DNA of 64,000 nucleotides from contig OX291546.1 in assembly GCA_946406115.1 (NCBI GenBank), positions 15,679,019-15,743,018 of the forward strand, given 5' to 3'. The notes under the pieces are model-generated. The model was given only the letters and a program-made list of their open reading frames with translations. It searched no databases and had not been told where the DNA came from. A program made the position numbers and the translations under genes. Position 1 is the first letter of the stretch. Each line of letters begins with the position of its first letter. Shown piece after piece: positions 1 through 11,395 of the stretch. This stretch comes from Apoda limacodes (taxonomy: Eukaryota > Arthropoda > Insecta > Lepidoptera > Limacodidae).

Positions 1-49
1 GGAAATAGAATTGGGCATCGATAGTTACCCTGCTCGTTCCGATACACTG

Positions 50-175
50 TAGGTATCAGAAACAGTGTTGCAGCAATGTGCTCGTCACCTGCCACGCAGT
101 AGACAGTAAAGGTTTTGGTAAAAAAGATGCTGTACCCCAATGTAATGTGGGTGTGCATCCTCTTTTGGAGTTAAT
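50..175 (+). repeat. Dispersed repeat, copy 1 (partner at 7.12-7.28 kb)
   Basis: This stretch shares an ordered set of words with 7120-7280. Both carry a TTGC(A/G)GC(A/G)AT.. block, then CTGCCACGCAG, then TTGGT(A/G)AAA and a GCTGT word before a T-rich end. The match is imperfect, as in an old dispersed element. No open frame or RNA polymerase III box is convincing. The family is not identified. Confidence 0.45.
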
Positions 176-456
176 ATTTCCCGTTACGATTTAAAGAAAG
201 GACAAACAAAGAAATTCACTTTTATTATATTACCTCTCTAAATTTATTTATCGACTTGGGATTCTTACGCTAACTCATTGATTATAATAAAGAAGTTTGT
301 TATAGTAAAATTGAACTCTGCAGCTATGGTTCGTTCGTGGAATTCGGTTATAGTTTATAGACTAAAAAGTAACTTTTGTCCTTCTACGTATCTTCACCTA
401 CCTCTGTGCGAATTTTAGCTTAATTGGATGCTTCGTTGCGGCAGAATAAAGGCGCA

Positions 457-695
457 TATAACAGCTAACTAGCGCCGCCATTAGATATCCTCAATTTACT
501 CTTCGTAGAAACTAAAAACGGCCACTTTTAGCAGAAATGCCAACTACAACTGACAGATATTATTTAGAAACTATATAAAACCTTCTAAAAATAGCTTATG
601 ACCAGCTTTATATTTGCGACATTTGGATTTTAGAAATTCGTTTTCTACGAAGAGTAATTTAAGAATATCAAATGGCGGTGCTAGTGGGCTGTAAG
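457..695. mobile_element. Foldback (palindromic) element with ~58-bp arms
   Basis: The arm at 457-517 (core TTACTCTTCGTAGAAA) is the imperfect reverse complement of 640-695 (core TTTCTACGAAGAGTAA). Both arms also carry GCC(G)CCATT(T/A)GATAT, giving roughly 80-85% identity. The 120-bp centre contains AAAATAGCTTATGACCAG. A related centre-plus-arm fragment without the second arm lies at 30.18-30.29 kb. There is no coding capacity, so this is a non-autonomous foldback or MITE-like element. Target-site duplications were not resolved. Confidence 0.65.
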
Positions 696-727
696 AGGGA
701 CCTTAAGTAACAAACGTTATAGTCATT

Positions 728-915
728 CCCGCAGGAACTTTTGAATTTTCCAGAATATAAAATAGCCTATGTCCTTTCCTGGGATTTAAACTGTCTCCAT
801 ACCAAATTTCACCTAAATCAGTTTAGCGGTTTTCGAACCAGCCAGTGGTTGAAGCGTAATTAAGTAACAAACAACCAAACATCCAAACTTTCGCACTTAT
901 AATATTAATAGGATT
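728..915 (+). repeat. LINE/SINE 3'-end-like dispersed repeat, family A
   Basis: The order is CCCGCAGGAACTTTTGAAT, TAGCCTATGTCCTTTCC, CCATACCAAATTTCACC, a TTAGCGGTTT word, and AACATCCAAACTTTCGCA followed by TTATAATATTA. Other copies lie near 39.73, 41.40 and 60.2 kb on plus, and 11.4 and 57.4 kb on minus. Such blocks are very common in lepidopteran genomes (recollection). They are non-coding and probably remnants of a retroposed element. Confidence 0.6.
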
Positions 916-919
916 GCTG

Positions 920-1190
920 GTAATTAATGAATTTTGCTAGCGGCTCTAACTCCGTAATTAACTCCTTAATTATACTAATGAAGTTTGCTATAGCAAGCTA
1001 TAGTTGTAGGGATAGTTATTAGTATACAGTATTAGTAGTTATCGCTCGGTTATAGTTATTATATAGCGAGAATTTTTTAATTATTCAAGATAAGGTAGCC
1101 TATGTTTTAATCCAGGGTGTCAGCTACCCCTAATTTCGATGAAAATTGGTATGGTCCAGCCGTTTGAACGTTAAGAAGTAATAAACAATA
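920..1190 (+). repeat. Family A repeat, second, degraded copy
   Basis: The ACTCCTTAATTATACTAATG and GAAGTTTGCTATAG words, followed by TAGCCTATGT and a CCAGCCGTTTGAACGTTAAG end, match the family A layout seen at 728-915 and 41.4-41.6 kb. The copy is more diverged and interrupted by AT-rich sequence. Its placement directly after the first copy suggests tandem or nested insertion. Confidence 0.45.
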
Positions 1191-1589
1191 TCCATACAAA
1201 ATGGATTTAACATTTTGGTCCCTTAAAACCTTATTTGATTCTATAAATTTAAAAGCAAAAGTGAGCATAACAGATCAACATGAAAATTAATAACTTATGC
1301 GAAACTTTAAGTTTCTACATGAAACGGTTTCTAACTTAATTCAAACAGACTTAGCCTCATATTATTAAAAGGTACGTGATCCGCAATCCAAAGTATTGTT
1401 AGTAATAAAATTATTTTAGGTGTGTTTATTATTATTATCACGCACCGAGCCACGGTGGCGCACTGCTTGTCTTTTTGACAAATTAGAACTAAATTGTTGA
1501 GAGTTTTAAACAACTTCAGCTATAAACATTAGCTTGATTTAAATTATCTATTTTAGTATAATTGTTTTGTTTTCAATAAAAAATATGAA

Positions 1590-4502
1590 CTAAAGATTAA
1601 AAATTTCCCCCATAGAGCCCTCATGAGGCATGGTGCCCAAAATAGAGGCAGCGTTGCCACGCTGTATAGCCAGGCTTATCTTTTGAGCAAAATAGCTACC
1701 AGCCCTGTGATCTTTAGTCTCCTGAATGAGACGTTTACTTAATTCGTGGAAGAAATCTTTAGTTCCAGACCCCCACGGACCCAGCGTTTCAACCGCAAAA
1801 GGCACAAACAAGAAAGCATCACTGAGGCCCACGAATTTGCGCCGTTTGTGGTCTTCGGCACCAATAGCAGCAGCTCCAAACTTTTTCGCGGTTGCTGAAA
1901 GATAGGTCGGGGCCAAAGTATCTACACAAGTGGCGTCCCATACAAGAATTCGACCCATCTTCCAGGCAACTAAAGACATCCCGTCAGGCCTCTTGCCATC
2001 GTCACGAAGTATGCCAACTGGTTCTAAAATAGCTGGAACGTTGGCAGTAACAAGAGCCCGACGTATAATGTCATTGATATTACTATGCCTTGAAAAGCGG
2101 CCTGCGCTTCGGGCACAGGACAGTCCGTGGTGTCCTAAATTGTCCACCATCTCGCCACAGTGGCAACGATGGGGGAAATTTGTAAAAGCGCCCAAACGCA
2201 AACATGATGAAAGGCGGAATGTATTGTTGTCCAGAAGTGTGCCGATTCTGACAGAAGGTAGGGCTTGTAGCCACAAACCTGACTCCCACACAGAAACAGC
2301 ACGGAGACGAGCCTGATCTGCCGTACTGGTAGATGTGTATAATAAATTGTTCCACTCCAGACGGCAAAGAGGCTCATCCCATAGTCTCTGTGATGCAGGA
2401 ATCCTTGGTAGTTCTAAGTTTGGGCAGGCAATCAACCAAGTGTTCTTAGCTTCACTCGAATACGATATTTCAAAATTTCCAGAGGATGAAGCAAGTATTT
2501 TTCCAATAAGATCGTGTGTGCTGTGAACTGAAGACAAGAACGCTGGGAGAGCCACACTAGATATTTTCCTTATTCCCAAACCTCCAAACCTAATTGGTAA
2601 AGAGGCTTGAGACCAAGAATTTTCTTCTAAATTTGTGTTTAAAAGTTTTATTAAAGTATTTTTAATAATAACATCAAAACTATTTAAAAGATTAGGAAAT
2701 TTCCAAAAATGACTCGAACGCAAAAAATAATTAAATTTTGGGACAAAAAGACAATGACGAATAATAAAAAAAGCTACATGAGTGTCAATTTTAAATAAAC
2801 GGTCTAACACGTTATTAAAATTATTAATTTTTTCGTCAACAAAAAAGGGGATGGAATCGTCTAAAATAGGAGAACCTAAGAGTCTAAGTGAGCTCTTATC
2901 AACAAATCTTATATTCGGTGCTATTGATAAAAAATTAGAAATCACTTTAGAATCAGATTTCATACTTTCTGGTAAAAAAATTTCACATTTCGAAGAATTT
3001 AAATCTAAACCAATATCATGAAATGACTTCTGAAGAAATATAAAATCATTAAAAACTGTATCTGCGTCGCCTGCCAGAGTTCCATCATCCAGATACCAGA
3101 CGTTAAATTTAGAATTTAAATTTTTGAGTACTGTGTGAATCGCAAGACTAAAAATTGCCGGCCCAAGAGGGTCGCCCTGTTGACAGCCTACCTCAGATGA
3201 TAAAAGGTTATTATTGTAAACTAATTTTGACGGTGTACTATAACATTGCCAAAGAAATTTATAAACTGTGGGAATGTTTCCCTTGATTTGTGTCAACAGG
3301 ACACCCCTATCGACAGAGTTAAATGCATTTTTAACATCCACCTTTACTACTATATCATCTACATGCATGTGAATGTAAGAACGTAAGGAATGAACTGCTG
3401 CCTCGCAGCCACCATTAGAGCCAAAGCCTAGCTGAATGGGTTGGAAATACTCACGTAGTGTATCCTTTATGTTGTGACAGCAGACTTTGGCTGTAAGGCG
3501 ACGATATGTAGTTCCTACAGCTATTGGCCGTATACCACCATCCTTTTTTAAAAGTGCGCAAAGATTAGCTCCATACAAAATGCTAGTGATATCATGAGGG
3601 ACGCTTCCTTCTAACATTATGTTAGTGAGTGCCGTGAGGTCATTTAAAAGGATCTGTCCTATTTCACCACATCCGCCACATAAAAGATCTTTCAAATGTT
3701 GGGCTGTTAAAGCATCTAGCCCCCCACATGAACCACTGCGAAAGGACATTACAGCATTAAAAACATCTTCCAAAGAAGCCTGGGTATGTATGTCAACTGT
3801 TTGTGGTGGGTCAGGAAGGCATACAGTAGTTGAAGAAGGTGGATGTTTGATTCTCAAAGAGTTTAAAGTATCTATGGAATCTGAAGCTATCGTGTCACTG
3901 GAAAAAAGAAGACGGGCAGCTCCAGTGATATCTCCATCTCCAAGTTTATTTTCAACTTGCCGAAAATGATTATAATTAGACCTACTTTCATTATTTGGTT
4001 GATCGAAATCAAAATTTTGTGTTGTACTACAATTTTTTTTGATTCTATTAGTTAATGATGATTTATTGCTAGTTTCCCTCGGAACATGAAGAACTCTATA
4101 AGCAAAGGTCAACAAATGTTCCCAAGCATTTACTGTATTTTTTGCTATAACTGCTTTTAAATCTGAAGAAAGTGACTGAGCAACAGTTATTCTGGCACCA
4201 CGAGGGATTCTCTTCAAAACTGGTTTAGTCTTTTTTAATTTTGACAAAATTTGCCAAAAGGGTTCACTATTATGGTCAATAATAGAATTTATAGTTAAAA
4301 TTGGGTCTGAAGGACATGTAGGTTCAAATTCAGCGTTTTTATGGACTTTACGTAAGTGTATTTTTAGTCCTCTTTGTGTTTTGAAGAAACGTGCTTGGGA
4401 ACATTTTGGACATTGTATTTGTTCTAGTGACACGATATTTGGAGAAACAGCATCATTCAACAGCACATTCTGCATATTCGCATTTGGTGAGGTATTATTC
4501 AT
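1590..4502 (-). CDS. Non-LTR retrotransposon polyprotein with reverse transcriptase and restriction-like endonuclease
   Basis: An intact 970-residue single frame, with the start ATG at 4502-4500 and no internal stops. Residues 31-54 form one C2H2 finger (C31, C34, H49, H54). The reverse transcriptase follows: motif A has D389 in VDVKNAFNSVDR, motif B is GCQQGDP at 439-445, and motif C is YLDDG at 470-474, with Leu where many LINEs have Ala. Near the C terminus a CCHC knuckle (C780, C782, H791 or H792, C796) precedes a restriction-like nuclease with RPD (D840), D856 and E883. This order of finger, RT, CCHC and endonuclease is that of the R2/R4/CRE group of site-selective LINEs, which nick target DNA and prime reverse transcription there. 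The subfamily is not certain. All catalytic residues are present, so the copy is recent, still active, or kept by selection. Element ends, a poly(A) tail and target-site duplications could not be defined. Confidence 0.93.
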   Translation of the reverse strand: MNNTSPNANMQNVLLNDAVSPNIVSLEQIQCPKCSQARFFKTQRGLKIHLRKVHKNAEFEPTCPSDPILTINSIIDHNSEPFWQILSKLKKTKPVLKRIPRGARITVAQSLSSDLKAVIAKNTVNAWEHLLTFAYRVLHVPRETSNKSSLTNRIKKNCSTTQNFDFDQPNNESRSNYNHFRQVENKLGDGDITGAARLLFSSDTIASDSIDTLNSLRIKHPPSSTTVCLPDPPQTVDIHTQASLEDVFNAVMSFRSGSCGGLDALTAQHLKDLLCGGCGEIGQILLNDLTALTNIMLEGSVPHDITSILYGANLCALLKKDGGIRPIAVGTTYRRLTAKVCCHNIKDTLREYFQPIQLGFGSNGGCEAAVHSLRSYIHMHVDDIVVKVDVKNAFNSVDRGVLLTQIKGNIPTVYKFLWQCYSTPSKLVYNNNLLSSEVGCQQGDPLGPAIFSLAIHTVLKNLNSKFNVWYLDDGTLAGDADTVFNDFIFLQKSFHDIGLDLNSSKCEIFLPESMKSDSKVISNFLSIAPNIRFVDKSSLRLLGSPILDDSIPFFVDEKINNFNNVLDRLFKIDTHVAFFIIRHCLFVPKFNYFLRSSHFWKFPNLLNSFDVIIKNTLIKLLNTNLEENSWSQASLPIRFGGLGIRKISSVALPAFLSSVHSTHDLIGKILASSSGNFEISYSSEAKNTWLIACPNLELPRIPASQRLWDEPLCRLEWNNLLYTSTSTADQARLRAVSVWESGLWLQALPSVRIGTLLDNNTFRLSSCLRLGAFTNFPHRCHCGEMVDNLGHHGLSCARSAGRFSRHSNINDIIRRALVTANVPAILEPVGILRDDGKRPDGMSLVAWKMGRILVWDATCVDTLAPTYLSATAKKFGAAAIGAEDHKRRKFVGLSDAFLFVPFAVETLGPWGSGTKDFFHELSKRLIQETKDHRAGSYFAQKISLAIQRGNAASILGTMPHEGSMGEIFNL

Positions 4503-5299
4503 TTACAATGTTATAAATATAGTACTCCACTAAATTACTTATGAAATAAATATTAAAAAAATAATAATTAGATAAATATTTAAATAATAAATAAATAGCG
4601 AAAGTCAAAGCCTAGTCGTAAAAATACATATTTAAACATGGATTTTGAAAATAAAAACTAATTTGAAGTATCACAATTTCCTGCACTTGAAAACTGACTG
4701 CCAAAAGTTCGTTCGAAGGTTTCACCAAACGTATAAGCACGATTGTAAACAGGAAATATTTCTTTTTGAAATTTTCTTGAAAACTGGATATCGTCAAAAG
4801 CTCATTCAAATTTTCTTTGGAATATAACGTAGAAAGAAAATTGCGTTCGCCCTGAAGAAAACAGAATCACGCAGATTTTGCGTGTTTATTTACAAAATTT
4901 TGCTGTCATGGGTTGACGTTGTTTACAAAAATGACATGTATCTCCGGCAAAAACTTTTTGTTGTACAAATTAAGATTGGTTGCACAAAGACTGGTCAACA
5001 GACTGAAACGTGGACATTTATTTCAGGAACACTTTAAAATATATGCATGGGCTAAAAAAATAGTGAAACAATACAAAAATTATTTATAATCAAAAATTGT
5101 AAGTATGACAAATAACGTCAAAGTTTTTTTTTTTTGTGTTTTGATTAAGAGAATATCCAAACCACAACGACTCGTAGAAATGAATACTTATTTTTAAAAT
5201 TTACTGAGTACACACTATAAAAAATTTAGATTAATCTCAAGCCAAATATCTATAGCTGTTGATTTCCGATATCCTGAAAAATTTTTTTGATGTTAAACA
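4503..5299. other. AT-rich flank of the retrotransposon, no gene seen
   Basis: About 800 bp upstream of the start codon of the minus-strand element. It should hold the element's 5' UTR and promoter plus flanking host DNA, but no junction is visible. It contains A/T runs and short unrelated open frames. No box, TIR or SINE head was recognised. Confidence 0.4.
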
Positions 5300-5530
5300 T
5301 CTATTGGCGCGCCTTGGCAGTAAAATAGAACCGTATTCCGTGACGGCAAATGGCATGACGCTCTCTCATGCCGTGATGCCCCCTCTACGCCGTCGCTCTC
5401 GACTCCTTTGCGTGTATGTGTGCCGCATACTTGAGACTCCGTTGCTTTTCTATATATATGTTTACTATATCTATCCGATTTTAGTATACTCGACAATGTT
5501 TCCATCTGCAATGTCGGGCCTCCCGTGACG
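5300..5530. other. GC-richer low-copy island
   Basis: The stretch starts at GGCGCGCC and is clearly less AT-rich than its surroundings. It holds the small palindrome GGCATGACGC..CATGCC at 5351-5371 and a CGTCGCTCTCGACTCC run. The overlapping open frames of 89 and 72 codons show no recognisable domain. It may be a regulatory island or the GC-rich part of an unrecognised repeat. Confidence 0.3.
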
Positions 5531-5637
5531 GCCGAGAATTTTTTTTATTAACTTTAAATCTTATTGGAGAGTATCTGTATGAAAATCTAGGATCCTGTTA
5601 TAGGGTTGCTATTTCTAAAATCTGGCAACTAGGACAA

Positions 5638-5760
5638 GAAGCGTAAAAGCCCCGGATTTTGGAGCTAAGAACCCGAACATGCCACGTCCGGACGCTCCCC
5701 GGAAGCCCTTTAATTTAGGACAAATCCGGGGAAACCCGGACGGATGGCAACCCTTATCCT
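5638..5760. repeat. Short CCGG-rich inverted-repeat block
   Basis: CCCCGGATTT near 5652 is matched by its reverse complement AAATCCGGGG near 5722. Between them lie the palindrome CGTCCGGACG and a CCCCGG word, and a further CCCGGACGGATGG follows. The block is sharply GC-richer than its flanks and looks like a mobile or foldback fragment. No family assigned. Confidence 0.4.
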
Positions 5761-6459
5761 GTATAACTTTTGAACTATACAATTTAATAATAAACTGGCA
5801 CACTGCAGACCTATTTATTCCTAGAACCTGTCTTCGAAATTTCGTAGTGTTTGATTTGTGAATGTAAAAATAAGCACAGAATTCGTTTGTATGAATTAGT
5901 AAGTAGACCTTATGTTAAGTAAGTATCTACTTTCTATATTTAGAGCACGCTAACAGACGTTATAAAGTGCATCCTTTTCAGACTAACATGCAATAATGTT
6001 CACTATATATTAATAAAATCATTGATATTAATATTGATTAAATACGTAAATTAAACGTTATTACTATTTGCTGCCATAGCTTGCTAACACAGGTTTTATA
6101 AACGGACAAACCATTATATTTAACTCCTATTTATTTATGATAAATAAGTATGAAAGTTTTTAACTTTCGGCATATTCTGCATAATAGATTCGCATAAAAT
6201 GTAATACATTTTGTGGCTCGTAAACTAATGTAATTATTTAACCTCGTAAAGATCATAAAATGTTATATTCAATCAGTACATTGCAGTGTTGTTGCTTCAT
6301 AACTTATCTAAATATTGCTTAAAACTACACTAAATCGAGTAAACGAGTATACACATCGTAACTGAACTAAAGTATGTTTAAAACTGTTCTAAATCGGCTA
6401 TACAACCTTTAATACTCGTGGTTGGCACACTAGTTTATTATGCAACTCTCTTTACCTAG
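5761..6459. other. AT-rich spacer, no gene seen
   Basis: Only very short open frames, with no repeat that I could pair elsewhere in the window. Confidence 0.4.
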
Positions 6460-7445
6460 AGATGGGCAAAGTTAACTTCGTTCATCGTTAATTTGTTATT
6501 TCAAGAGTTTACTTCGATAGTCGTTAAAGTGGTTAATATTTCAAAATTTAACGGAAATTAAAATAACCGTTAAAATTTAAGCTATACAAAAGTTGTACTG
6601 ATGATTAAGTTATTATAATAGGTCTAGCAATACCTATTCTGCTTGATGCTGCTATCACATTGCTGCACGCTATACAAAGGTGCGTATTATTTTTTTACGC
6701 CTGCTTAATAATGTACCGTGATGCATGATACAAGAATGGATTTCCTTATCAAAACTGAGTAATTGGGCTCGAAACAACAAAGTGGTGTTGCTGTTCATAT
6801 TTATTGACTTTGCTGAGACTGTTATTCAACATAGCCCTTGTAGGTTGTACTACAATGTAGGATTAAGCTTATAAGTAAGTGAGGTTTAAAGCTTAAAGAT
6901 AATATCATATAATTTAAAGCCAGTTTTTTTTATTTTAGCGCTTTTTACTCTAAAACTGGTAACTACAATTTGTCTGCAAAGGTTGACTGGAAGAGATCGC
7001 TCATTAGCGATAAGCCAATTTGTTATTACTTTTATTGTTTAATTGTTTTGTATTCTATATGCGCAATAAAGTATATGTTTATTATTATTACAATTTATGG
7101 AATATATAAAGCAACTTCAGTCCATATACACTCCATCAGTAGCAATGTTGCGGCGATAGGCTCACCCCCTGCCACGCAGGATTGAAGCGGTTGGTGAAAA
7201 GAGGCTGTCCACTAGTGTCCACCACGTAATGATGTCGGTGAGTATCCGGCCACTGGTTATGATGTGGTCGTCCACTTAATGAACGCACCATCGCCATTTA
7301 AAGCAACAAAATGACGTCAACAGTCAATATAACGGACTAAAGCTAACGGAAATTAAGTAACACTTAAAAGTTAAATATACCAATTTTCTTGACTTCGTTA
7401 ATTAAAGATTAACGGATTTACGATTTTCTGCCGAACTATGCTTCA
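6460..7445. mobile_element. Possible non-autonomous DNA transposon with degenerate inverted ends
   Basis: The left end (from AGATGGGCAAAGTTAACTTC at 6461) and the right end (7310-7440) share, in opposite orientation, repeated GTTAA/TTAAC words: TTAACGGAAATTAA and CTTCGTTAAT occur in the outer 150 bp of both. The roughly 1-kb interior has no transposase frame and includes the 7120-7280 dispersed repeat. I suspect a degraded, perhaps hAT-like element, but the arms are low-complexity and the ends uncertain. Confidence 0.35.
7120..7280 (+). repeat. Dispersed repeat, copy 2 (partner at 50-175)
   Basis: It contains GTTGCGGCGATAGGCTCA, CCCCCTGCCACGCAGGATTG and GGTTGGTGAAAAGAGGCTGT in the same order as the copy at the start of the window. 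A loosely similar GCTCCCCTGATACGC..GGTGGAAAGAG run lies at 61.09-61.19 kb. Confidence 0.45.
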
Positions 7446-8510
7446 CCCAATCAAATAGTGCTGATATCTCGGCATATAATAAAATTTATTTACCCTTTGG
7501 AGAGTTTTATAGTATCGTCATATCGTAATGTCTGTCTGCCTACGCGTTGTTGAAATCAAGGCCAGTGTGATGGTTTTTCTAAGAATCGACTGTTGTAATA
7601 ATTTTATTTTGTGAGTGCTTACTTAGTAATATCTGTTCGACTTAATAACGTTTTAAACTCTCGCGGTTGTTATAATAATGAATATATGCTTCGACGTAGA
7701 ATAACGAGGGTAGTGAGAAATTACTGACCCTCATCACACAGCTTTTACTTCCTCAGTTCACCCGTGAAGATGGCGCATGCAACTGCGCTGAAATATTGGG
7801 AACTCAATAAATTTAATTGTAGTAAGCCCGAAACGTAATAAACTGTTCGACTTAGCTCTGCAAATCTGAGGAACACAGGTACAAAATACGTAAAAACGTC
7901 CCGAAGATGCAATTTTCGTAGAACCCGGATTTGAATCTCGATACTCAAATATAGGTATAAGTTGCGTTTGCGAATGAATATTTGTTTGTTATATTTGCTC
8001 ACGGCCATATCATGAGGCATTTCGTTTAGGAATGATTTGATAATAAATGTATATATATAGAGGTACTATAAAGGTACCAATGTCCATAATTAGATGTATA
8101 CCCTGTTCTTACTGCCTTACTTGCCTTATTTTGTAAACTTAAAATCAATAAAACTAAGATTTTAGCTAATAAAGGAGATAAAGTCAAATAAACATCGAAG
8201 CGTATTATATTGTTTATGTGTAAAATGAAACTCTTTTTAATATACTTTTTGTTCCATGAAATTATCTTTGAATATAGTCGTTTATGTAACTGACAAGTTA
8301 TTTTTTTTCGTCAGTATATCTTTTGCCTTTGTCACATAAATGTCTTTTGTTTAATAAAATATAAAAACGTCAGTAAGTACACGACATTATATGTCTGTCT
8401 ATCCATTATTCACCTAAATTGAAATTGTTATCAAAACAATCAACCATTATTATTTTCAATTAAGATAGTAGTAGAATTGTGAATGATACAAAGAGGACTT
8501 CAAAACTGAC
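7446..8510. other. AT-rich spacer, no gene seen
   Basis: No coding signature or paired repeat was found. The 91-codon minus-strand open frame at 7745-8020 has no recognisable motif and sits in ordinary AT-rich sequence. Confidence 0.4.
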
Positions 8511-8762
8511 TTGTTTTATTCATTGGACGGCATGGCGGCCGCAGCGCACCTGCGCGTGCCACTCGATGACCCGTTTTCTGCAGAAAACAAGCCGCTTCTC
8601 AAGCGAAGTCTATGTAAAGACCGCCAATTAAAACCGTCACAAGCATTGTCGCTGAACTACTATCGCAGTTCGAATCGCAAGCCTGTGTTGCCAGCCTCAC
8701 TCCCCGCTGGCCCTCGGACGCAGCTAATTCTGTTACGACATTATCGCCTCCATCTACTGTAA
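8511..8762. other. Exon-like GC-richer island, host or repeat origin unknown
   Basis: About 250 bp of balanced composition is open on both strands. The plus frame (83 codons) carries MAAAAHLRVPLDDPFSAE from an ATG at 8532. The minus frame runs 90 codons across 8599-8871. TTTTCTGCAG at 8575-8584 resembles a splice acceptor. Neither peptide is one I recognise and neither frame is clearly favoured, so I record the island, not a gene. Confidence 0.3.
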
Positions 8763-11395
8763 CGTTAATTATTGTACGATTATTTTTACAAATAAACGCT
8801 ATGTAATTTGTAGACAGAGACCGATGGTATGTAGATAAAGAAAATTGCATACCTACTAAAGTCAGAGGCAATTAATTCTGTCTTTCCGTATTAAAAAGTA
8901 ACGAAATATGTCTGTTACAAAAAAAAAGCACTTGAAAGAAACACAAGACAGAGAAATAAAATAATTAGCATGGATAAGACCGCCTTTCGATGACTTATTT
9001 CTAAGCTAGCTGTTGCCCACGACTTCTGACGCGTAAAAATTATAAAGGTTTTCTGACTATCTCCAAAATCTTTTCAAGTAAGTATGGAAACGTAACGGAA
9101 TCTATGTGGTAGCCAAACTAAGCTTCTTTGTAAATGTTCAAATAATATTACGGTAGTCCTTGTCGTGTTTGACATCCTTTGCGACAGACAGAACATAACG
9201 CGAATGTTATGAGGTCAATTTTGATTCAGGTAAGTATAGAGTAAATAGCAAATGGGTTTTAAAGTTAGGTGTTTATATTAAAAACACAGCCAGTTCCACG
9301 AATTATTTACTAATATATAAAAAGATGAATTAGCATCTTGAAAATGAGGTGTTATCTGCCACCTCTAGCTTTAATTAATGTGTTGTTATTAATAAAATAA
9401 GACTTTGAAAGTAAAAAAAAGTGAAAGACTTTTATGGCTTAGATAAATAAAGAACGTAACTACTGTGCCAATACTGAACTCTATTTAATATATATACTAC
9501 ATGGTATGATGTAACCCTTAGTTTGTAAATTGTAATTTATAATGAGAGCGTTTATCGCAAGTCGCAAACCAGAACGACACATCCATGCCTTACACCTTTG
9601 ACATTTAGAGAAGATGACCGTTTGCCTTGCACAGCCTTTGATCTCTCACACACGCCGCTTTTGCAATTCTACTTTATGTCATTACTTTCATAGACACCAC
9701 TAAGATAGGAAAAGCGAAATTATCATCGCTTATTTTCACACCTATAGATGATTATGGCGATGACATGCCGATCGCGCAATCAACTTCCTAGTGTACCTAT
9801 ACATTACACAAACTAAACAAACATGCAATCTTATTGGACACGGTATTAGACACTAAAGGCTAATTCGTACATGATGTAGGCACTTCTGGGGTCAACCATC
9901 ATACGATTCGTACCTAATAATTTAGCTTCAAACCGATATTGATGCAACATTGCCAATTTAAATGACCGTAGTAACGCGATTACAAATCAATTGGATTTAA
10001 TTAAAATGATAGCTGATAAATACTGCGTTAGTATAAATGTCAAATGAACAGTTTTACAACTTGAATTTGCAGCCGTTCGATCCAAGTTTGTCGCTATCGT
10101 GGTTTGGTTTAGTATTTGCAATATATTCTTTGGTATTGGTAAGGATGGACATTCTAGTCGTGACATTTCACCGTGGACCACTTACGCGGTGTAACCAGAG
10201 TGCGTCGAATTCGACGTGAAATATGGTAGACTACCTATGTATAAGCAGTGCGTAGCGTGTGCTTGGTCGCGTTTCCCACGCGGCGAGGGACCCGCCAGCC
10301 GTGCCATGCTGTCGAGAGCAAATAATGTCGCTGCTTATGCAAATATATCGACCGTAATATTTACTATTTTAGTAACTACTAGTGTTCTTAGATTATTTAT
10401 ACAATCCGTACGGTATTTGATGTATAGTATAAGTATTTGGTTTTCCCGTTAATAGAATAGAAACTATAGTTGTTCAAGCGTTGGAAATTTATTCCACGTA
10501 GTTATCATTATATCAGTAGAATCATTTGCTTGATAAAGAATGCTATCTCTACATTAATTCTTCTCCTGATTGAAAAAATAGGAAGAGTAATGACGATTTT
10601 TTTTATTGCAATATACTCAGTTTCTACAGATTTGTTTAAAAAATCAGAAGAGGGCATAACATTAAAATTATCTTTGATCACAATTTTATTTCGAAATAAG
10701 CCCAGATTGCCCTACATTGCAAGTGTGCTTGCAAAAAAGAGAAACTGTTGGTTGTATAGCGAGTTGCGAGAGGTTCGAAAGAAAATCTTATTATTGACAA
10801 AGGGGCGACATTCGAGTCGTTGAAGTATGCTCCAGTTACAATAATATCCCTTCGGCCCGATCCGGTTAGTAGAGCTCTCGCGAAGCCACCTACCTTCACT
10901 TACATATGGTTTAATCACTGTTATTTACAACATGTCAGTTATGGATCGAAAAAATGTGCATTAAGGTGAAATTAAAGAGTTTTTGCTGTATCTTTTTCAG
11001 TATTCAAATATATCATATTAACTCAGTAACATAAATATATCATTTTAATATGTACTATTATTTCTATCCGTATTCTTTAGGTTTTGTGCTTTTTTTGTTC
11101 GGATGAACTATGACGTTCGGAAAACAATTAACGATGTGGAAAGAAGAATTTTGATGGAAAAATAATGTATTATTGGCAAACATATAAGATTGGTCGACAA
11201 CTTTTTTACTGGTAGTTAGATAGTATTTTATTATTTTACAATATTCTTTAAACTTATTCTTGTTTCCTTGACTTACCCTGAGAAATACTCCGATTATTTA
11301 CCTTTATATACTTACCTTTACTTTTAAATAAAATACTTAGTAAGATGTTATGGTTTCAGGTTATTATTTGTATTATTTTTTACAAGAATCCATAC
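8763..11395. other. Mostly AT-rich spacer, no gene seen
   Basis: Open frames near 10216-10452 (78 codons) and 10470-10823 (117 codons) are hydrophobic or AT-driven and show no domain. A short GC-richer patch lies at about 10240-10330 (CGCGTTTCCCACGCGGCGAG). No repeats could be paired with confidence. Confidence 0.35.

Noticed and set aside
1930..3969. Plus-strand frames of 63-128 codons within 1.6-4.5 kb
   Set aside because: Antisense shadows of the minus-strand LINE protein.
10470..10823. 117-codon hydrophobic frame
   Set aside because: AT-driven Ile/Leu/Phe-rich translation without motif or conserved start; overlaps opposing frames.
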